This document shows positions 15,539 to 18,805 of a stretch of DNA of 18,805 bases, one piece after another. Every line of letters starts with the position of its first letter. Position 1 is the first letter of the stretch. The DNA comes from CAYLWW01 sp964387585 (lineage in GTDB: Bacteria > Pseudomonadota > Alphaproteobacteria > Rickettsiales > Midichloriaceae), in contig CAYLWW010000027.1 in the NCBI GenBank assembly GCA_964387585.1, positions 1-18,805 on the forward strand. Direction: 5' to 3'. The position numbers and the translations under genes were made by a program. The notes under the pieces were generated by a model, which was given only the letters and a program-made list of their open reading frames with translations, did not search any database and was not told the DNA's origin.

Positions 15539-18500
15539 TTACTTACTTATATTATAATCTACAACTTTTTTATCTGTAAAACGCTTTATGAAAGAATTAA
15601 TTTTATTATCAAAATTATCTTTATTACGGTTGTTATCTTTCTCTAATGTATCAGCGTTTTTATTTTTTATTGCTATGTCATCTTTTACCTCTTGAAAAGC
15701 TTCGCGAATAGTTGAATTTAAGGTAATTTCAAGATATAAGCGTTTAAAGAAGTTGCATATTAAATCTATTACGTTTTCCTTTTTTAGAGATTGTTTATCA
15801 ATTTTTTCTTCAGCTTCTTTTTCTATTTTAGCCATTTTGTACAAGAGTTGTATAGGCGCTTTATCTATTAATGACTCTATATTTATATTTTCCATGCTAG
15901 AGTCTTTTTTAGCCGTGTCTTTATTGTTTAAGGCAAGGAGCTCCATTAGCTTATCTCCTTTTTCCATAACTAGCTGATAAATTTTGCTATTTGGGCCGAA
16001 TTTATTTTCTTTACCCATTTCTATTTTTGTTATAGCTTCTTCCAAATTTTTTGTCATGGAGATAATTTCATTTTTATACTCAACAATAATTTCATGGCTA
16101 AGATGGATTTCTTCTAATGCTGCTACAGTTTCTTCACTAACACCACTACTAATCAGCTTGTTTTTGTTAGTAAAATTACCGATTTGATGGTGATATTCAA
16201 AATTATCGCTAATGCCTTTCATTAGATCTTTCTTACTTAAAATTGCCACCTGCGCTCTTGTTTTTTTGAATATGGCGTTTTTTTCTAAATGCAATTCTGA
16301 GGACTTAATTTCTAACAGAAATTCTCGAGCGCTCTTTAGTGATCGCTCATCTGCATTTTTAATTCCATCGATAATGTTGTTATTTTTTATAAAATATTTG
16401 CTTTCCTTATCTGAAGAAGCTAGCTTTTCTAATTCTTCTAGTAAATTTTCATTGCTGATCGATGATAAATTTTGTTCAATTGCTTCTTCATTCCTTTTTA
16501 TTGAGTCTAACGCTAACTTGCTAGTTAGTAGCTCTCTCACTTCTGATTCATTAATTTCAGGTAATTTTTCTGTTATATTGTTTCTGGCATTCACTACTCC
16601 TATATCATCTTTTATCTCTTTTAAGTTATAATAATGTTCAAGCAACTCTTTTTTATTAAATTTACTAGAATCTACATTTTGTAATAAACTATAATAGGCT
16701 TTGCCTAGTTGATTTTTGTCATTAGAATAAAATTTATGGTGAAATTTTTCGTTTATAGTATTTAATGACTTACTTAATTCCTCTCCTATCTGATTATTAG
16801 GCAGCTTATTAGCTATCATTTCTTTGATATTTTCATTAAATAACTGATAATGATTGCCTGTGAGTTCAAATTGTTTGTAGAATCTGACTACTGATTGATT
16901 TATAGAATCAGTAATTTCTTTACGTACTTCTTCTAACACTTCTTTCTTTTGTTCATCTTCCGTTATTTTTAACCTAGCCTCTGTCATATCTAACATCTTG
17001 ATATTAGATATGATGTTTGTATATAACGAAGCGAGATTTATCTCTTTCTCAGTTCCTTTTGCTATAGAGAATTCATCTATTTTATTAGATGCTTTAATAA
17101 AATCTTCGAATTCTTTTTCAGCAGAAGCTGAAACTTGCAATCCTAATTGATTATTATGATATTTGATGACTTCTCTATAATCTTCTAACTTTAAAGGAAT
17201 TGCAGCTTCTAATGTATTAAATAATGAGGCAGTACATTCTATAACTTTTTCTTTCGGTAAATTTATTGTTAATATTTCTATTAATTCTTCACTGAAGAGT
17301 TTATATCTGTCTAATTCAATTTGGTTTATTATAGGATTATCAATTCTAGCTACTCTATTTAAGTGACTAGCATTTCTAAATAATAGCTCGTCTAAAGCTT
17401 TATTGTTAAACTTAATTCCGAATTTCCAAGTGAGTTCTGTATTATCGATATCGTAATATTGCTTCACTACATCTTTTAGTTTATTACTTAATACTTGGCT
17501 TTCAGCGGCAACTCTTGTTTCTAGGTTTATTATATTGAAGTCCAAGCTATAAGATTTACTTATATCTTTTAAACTATTTTCAAATACATCTAATAACGAA
17601 TTATTATGTGATAATGAATCCGCGTTTGAACGACCTATCCTCGTTAATAGTGATTTATAATCCTCTTTCGCTTGCATCATGCCATAACTAAGGTCGGTTT
17701 GATTATCTATTAATGAATCAAGATTAGAACTGAAATTATTTGACCAAGATTTAAATAGATTAGTTACAGAATCAAACTGTGATTTTTCTACTTTTGGTAA
17801 TTTATTCTTATTACTTGAGAGTATTTTATTAGTTAATTCTATATTTTCTAGGTTATTATAAATACTTTCAATTTGTTCTAAAGTATTTATAAATGCATTA
17901 ACATTTTCTATTTCTTGTTCTTCATTTAAATCTTGTTGATTAATTCTTGCTAATACATCATAGAGGGAATAAGATGGTTTATCTTTATCTAAAATAACTA
18001 AGTTTCTTAATTTAGAATATATCTCATTTTCTATTGGGCTAATACTATCGCTAGCTAAATTAGACAATTTTTCATTGATTATTTCTATCTTTTCTCGCAC
18101 TTCCCCTAACCTAGAAAGGCTAACTTTATCCAATTCTTTATGAAGCGATGCTATTGATTCAGCTAGTTTTTTAGATGCTAACGCTTCTTCGTTTTCACTA
18201 ACGGGTATTGCTATCTCTTTTAGCCAACCATTACTAGCTAATAATTGACCTTCTATTTTATTGATAAGTATCGAATTATTCAGCTGTGAATTTTGCTCAC
18301 CTAATTCTTTTCGCAAAATTTCTTTCTTGTTATCTTCATTAGTTATATAGGATAAACCAAGCTCAGCCTCTAATCGGAAATTATTAAATTTTCTTGAAAA
18401 TAGAGTGAGGTCTGCCAGATTAAGAGCTTCTACCGCTTGTAGAATAGCTTTATTATACAATTCGTATTTAAGCTTTAATCCTTCCTCGTTTGAACTTAAG

Positions 18501-18805
18501 GTAGCTTTTTGTATATCTAGAAGAAGGCGACTTATTTCATCGCCATTTTCTTTTAAATAAGGGAAATTCTTATTCCATGAATCTTGTAATAATTGCAAAA
18601 CCTCATTATCAAAGCTAATTATTTCTATTTCAGAGTGAACTTCTTCTAGGATGCTTTTTTGAGTTTTATCATTATTAACCTTAACTTGGTTATCTAATTC
18701 CGAGTTTTTTTCCAATAATACCTTTAGTTTTTCTAGGTAATTTAACTTATTTTTAGGCCCATTATATTGTATGCTTTCCAAATTATTAACTATTCTATTT
18801 AGCAT
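15539..18805 (-). CDS. Very long charged alpha-helical protein of unknown function (5' end at window edge)
   Basis: I do not recognise this protein. The open frame gives 1088 residues from a Met whose codon is the last three bases of the window, so the true start may lie outside. It is rich in Lys, Glu, Asn, Leu, Ile and Ser, and almost every stretch reads as amphipathic helix, with possible short coiled coils. There is no signal peptide, membrane segment, lipobox or autotransporter barrel. Only two Cys (524, 1017) and four Trp (77, 194, 354, 460) are present. A loose recurring helix-turn pattern with Asp before the turn is seen near 128-150, 225-250, 287-313, 602-626, 709-732 and 815-838, suggesting a degenerate helical repeat. 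The C-terminus is Lys/Asn/Asp-rich and hydrophilic. It could be a scaffold or a secreted effector; nothing in the sequence decides. Confidence 0.75.
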   Translation of the reverse strand: MLNRIVNNLESIQYNGPKNKLNYLEKLKVLLEKNSELDNQVKVNNDKTQKSILEEVHSEIEIISFDNEVLQLLQDSWNKNFPYLKENGDEISRLLLDIQKATLSSNEEGLKLKYELYNKAILQAVEALNLADLTLFSRKFNNFRLEAELGLSYITNEDNKKEILRKELGEQNSQLNNSILINKIEGQLLASNGWLKEIAIPVSENEEALASKKLAESIASLHKELDKVSLSRLGEVREKIEIINEKLSNLASDSISPIENEIYSKLRNLVILDKDKPSYSLYDVLARINQQDLNEEQEIENVNAFINTLEQIESIYNNLENIELTNKILSSNKNKLPKVEKSQFDSVTNLFKSWSNNFSSNLDSLIDNQTDLSYGMMQAKEDYKSLLTRIGRSNADSLSHNNSLLDVFENSLKDISKSYSLDFNIINLETRVAAESQVLSNKLKDVVKQYYDIDNTELTWKFGIKFNNKALDELLFRNASHLNRVARIDNPIINQIELDRYKLFSEELIEILTINLPKEKVIECTASLFNTLEAAIPLKLEDYREVIKYHNNQLGLQVSASAEKEFEDFIKASNKIDEFSIAKGTEKEINLASLYTNIISNIKMLDMTEARLKITEDEQKKEVLEEVRKEITDSINQSVVRFYKQFELTGNHYQLFNENIKEMIANKLPNNQIGEELSKSLNTINEKFHHKFYSNDKNQLGKAYYSLLQNVDSSKFNKKELLEHYYNLKEIKDDIGVVNARNNITEKLPEINESEVRELLTSKLALDSIKRNEEAIEQNLSSISNENLLEELEKLASSDKESKYFIKNNNIIDGIKNADERSLKSAREFLLEIKSSELHLEKNAIFKKTRAQVAILSKKDLMKGISDNFEYHHQIGNFTNKNKLISSGVSEETVAALEEIHLSHEIIVEYKNEIISMTKNLEEAITKIEMGKENKFGPNSKIYQLVMEKGDKLMELLALNNKDTAKKDSSMENINIESLIDKAPIQLLYKMAKIEKEAEEKIDKQSLKKENVIDLICNFFKRLYLEITLNSTIREAFQEVKDDIAIKNKNADTLEKDNNRNKDNFDNKINSFIKRFTDKKVVDYNISK

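Noticed and set aside
16212..16631. Plus-strand open frame of 139 residues
   Set aside because: It is antisense to the long helical protein, whose Lys/Glu/Asn codons give Phe/Leu/Ser-rich shadows on the other strand.

Overview
The window is AT-rich throughout and its gene content fits an obligate intracellular alphaproteobacterium of the Rickettsiaceae. The markers are a 17 kDa rickettsial surface-antigen lipoprotein, a TlyC-type CBS-domain protein next to ybeY, a stand-alone VirB2-type pilin, an NtrY-like kinase and several small-molecule importers. A complete lpxC argues for a lineage that makes lipid A, and so argues against Orientia, which is reported to lack LPS. The species is not identified. 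All twelve confident genes lie on the minus strand, so transcription runs from high to low coordinates.

Read in the direction of transcription: (a) 18805-15539 encodes a very long, charged, helical protein of unknown function whose start codon coincides with the window edge. (b) 15261-13546 holds ybeY (rRNA maturation endonuclease) and tlyC. (c) 13337-12954 encodes a VirB2/RvhB2 pilin of the type IV secretion system, with an AT-only perfect dyad in its leader. (d) 12567-9697 is gyrA, starting with TTG and carrying Ala and Ser at the quinolone-interaction positions. (e) 9604-6745 is an envelope block: tolB (outer-membrane integrity), lpxC (committed step of lipid A synthesis) and the 17 kDa lipoprotein, closed by a large nested hairpin. 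(f) 6201-5632 is ahpD (peroxide defence), with a near-consensus promoter and an upstream dyad. (g) 5465-4257 is an aromatic amino acid permease. (h) 4183-187 is an operon of an NtrY-like kinase and two tandem DMT transporters; stop and start are 6 bases apart at the first junction and overlap by 8 bases at the second.

Taken together the window mixes housekeeping functions (DNA topology, ribosome maturation), envelope biogenesis and host-interface functions (secretion pilus, importers, sensor kinase). Intergenic DNA is AT-rich and decayed. It includes a probable fragment of a transposase C-terminus (6366-6578) and a short GC-rich tract (12771-12824). No tRNA, rRNA, CRISPR array or intact insertion sequence was seen. 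Bases 1-186 hold nothing I can support.

I found no clear multi-gene novel system. The best candidates for new biology are the uncharacterised 1088-residue protein and the palindromic elements around ahpD, the 17 kDa gene and virB2.
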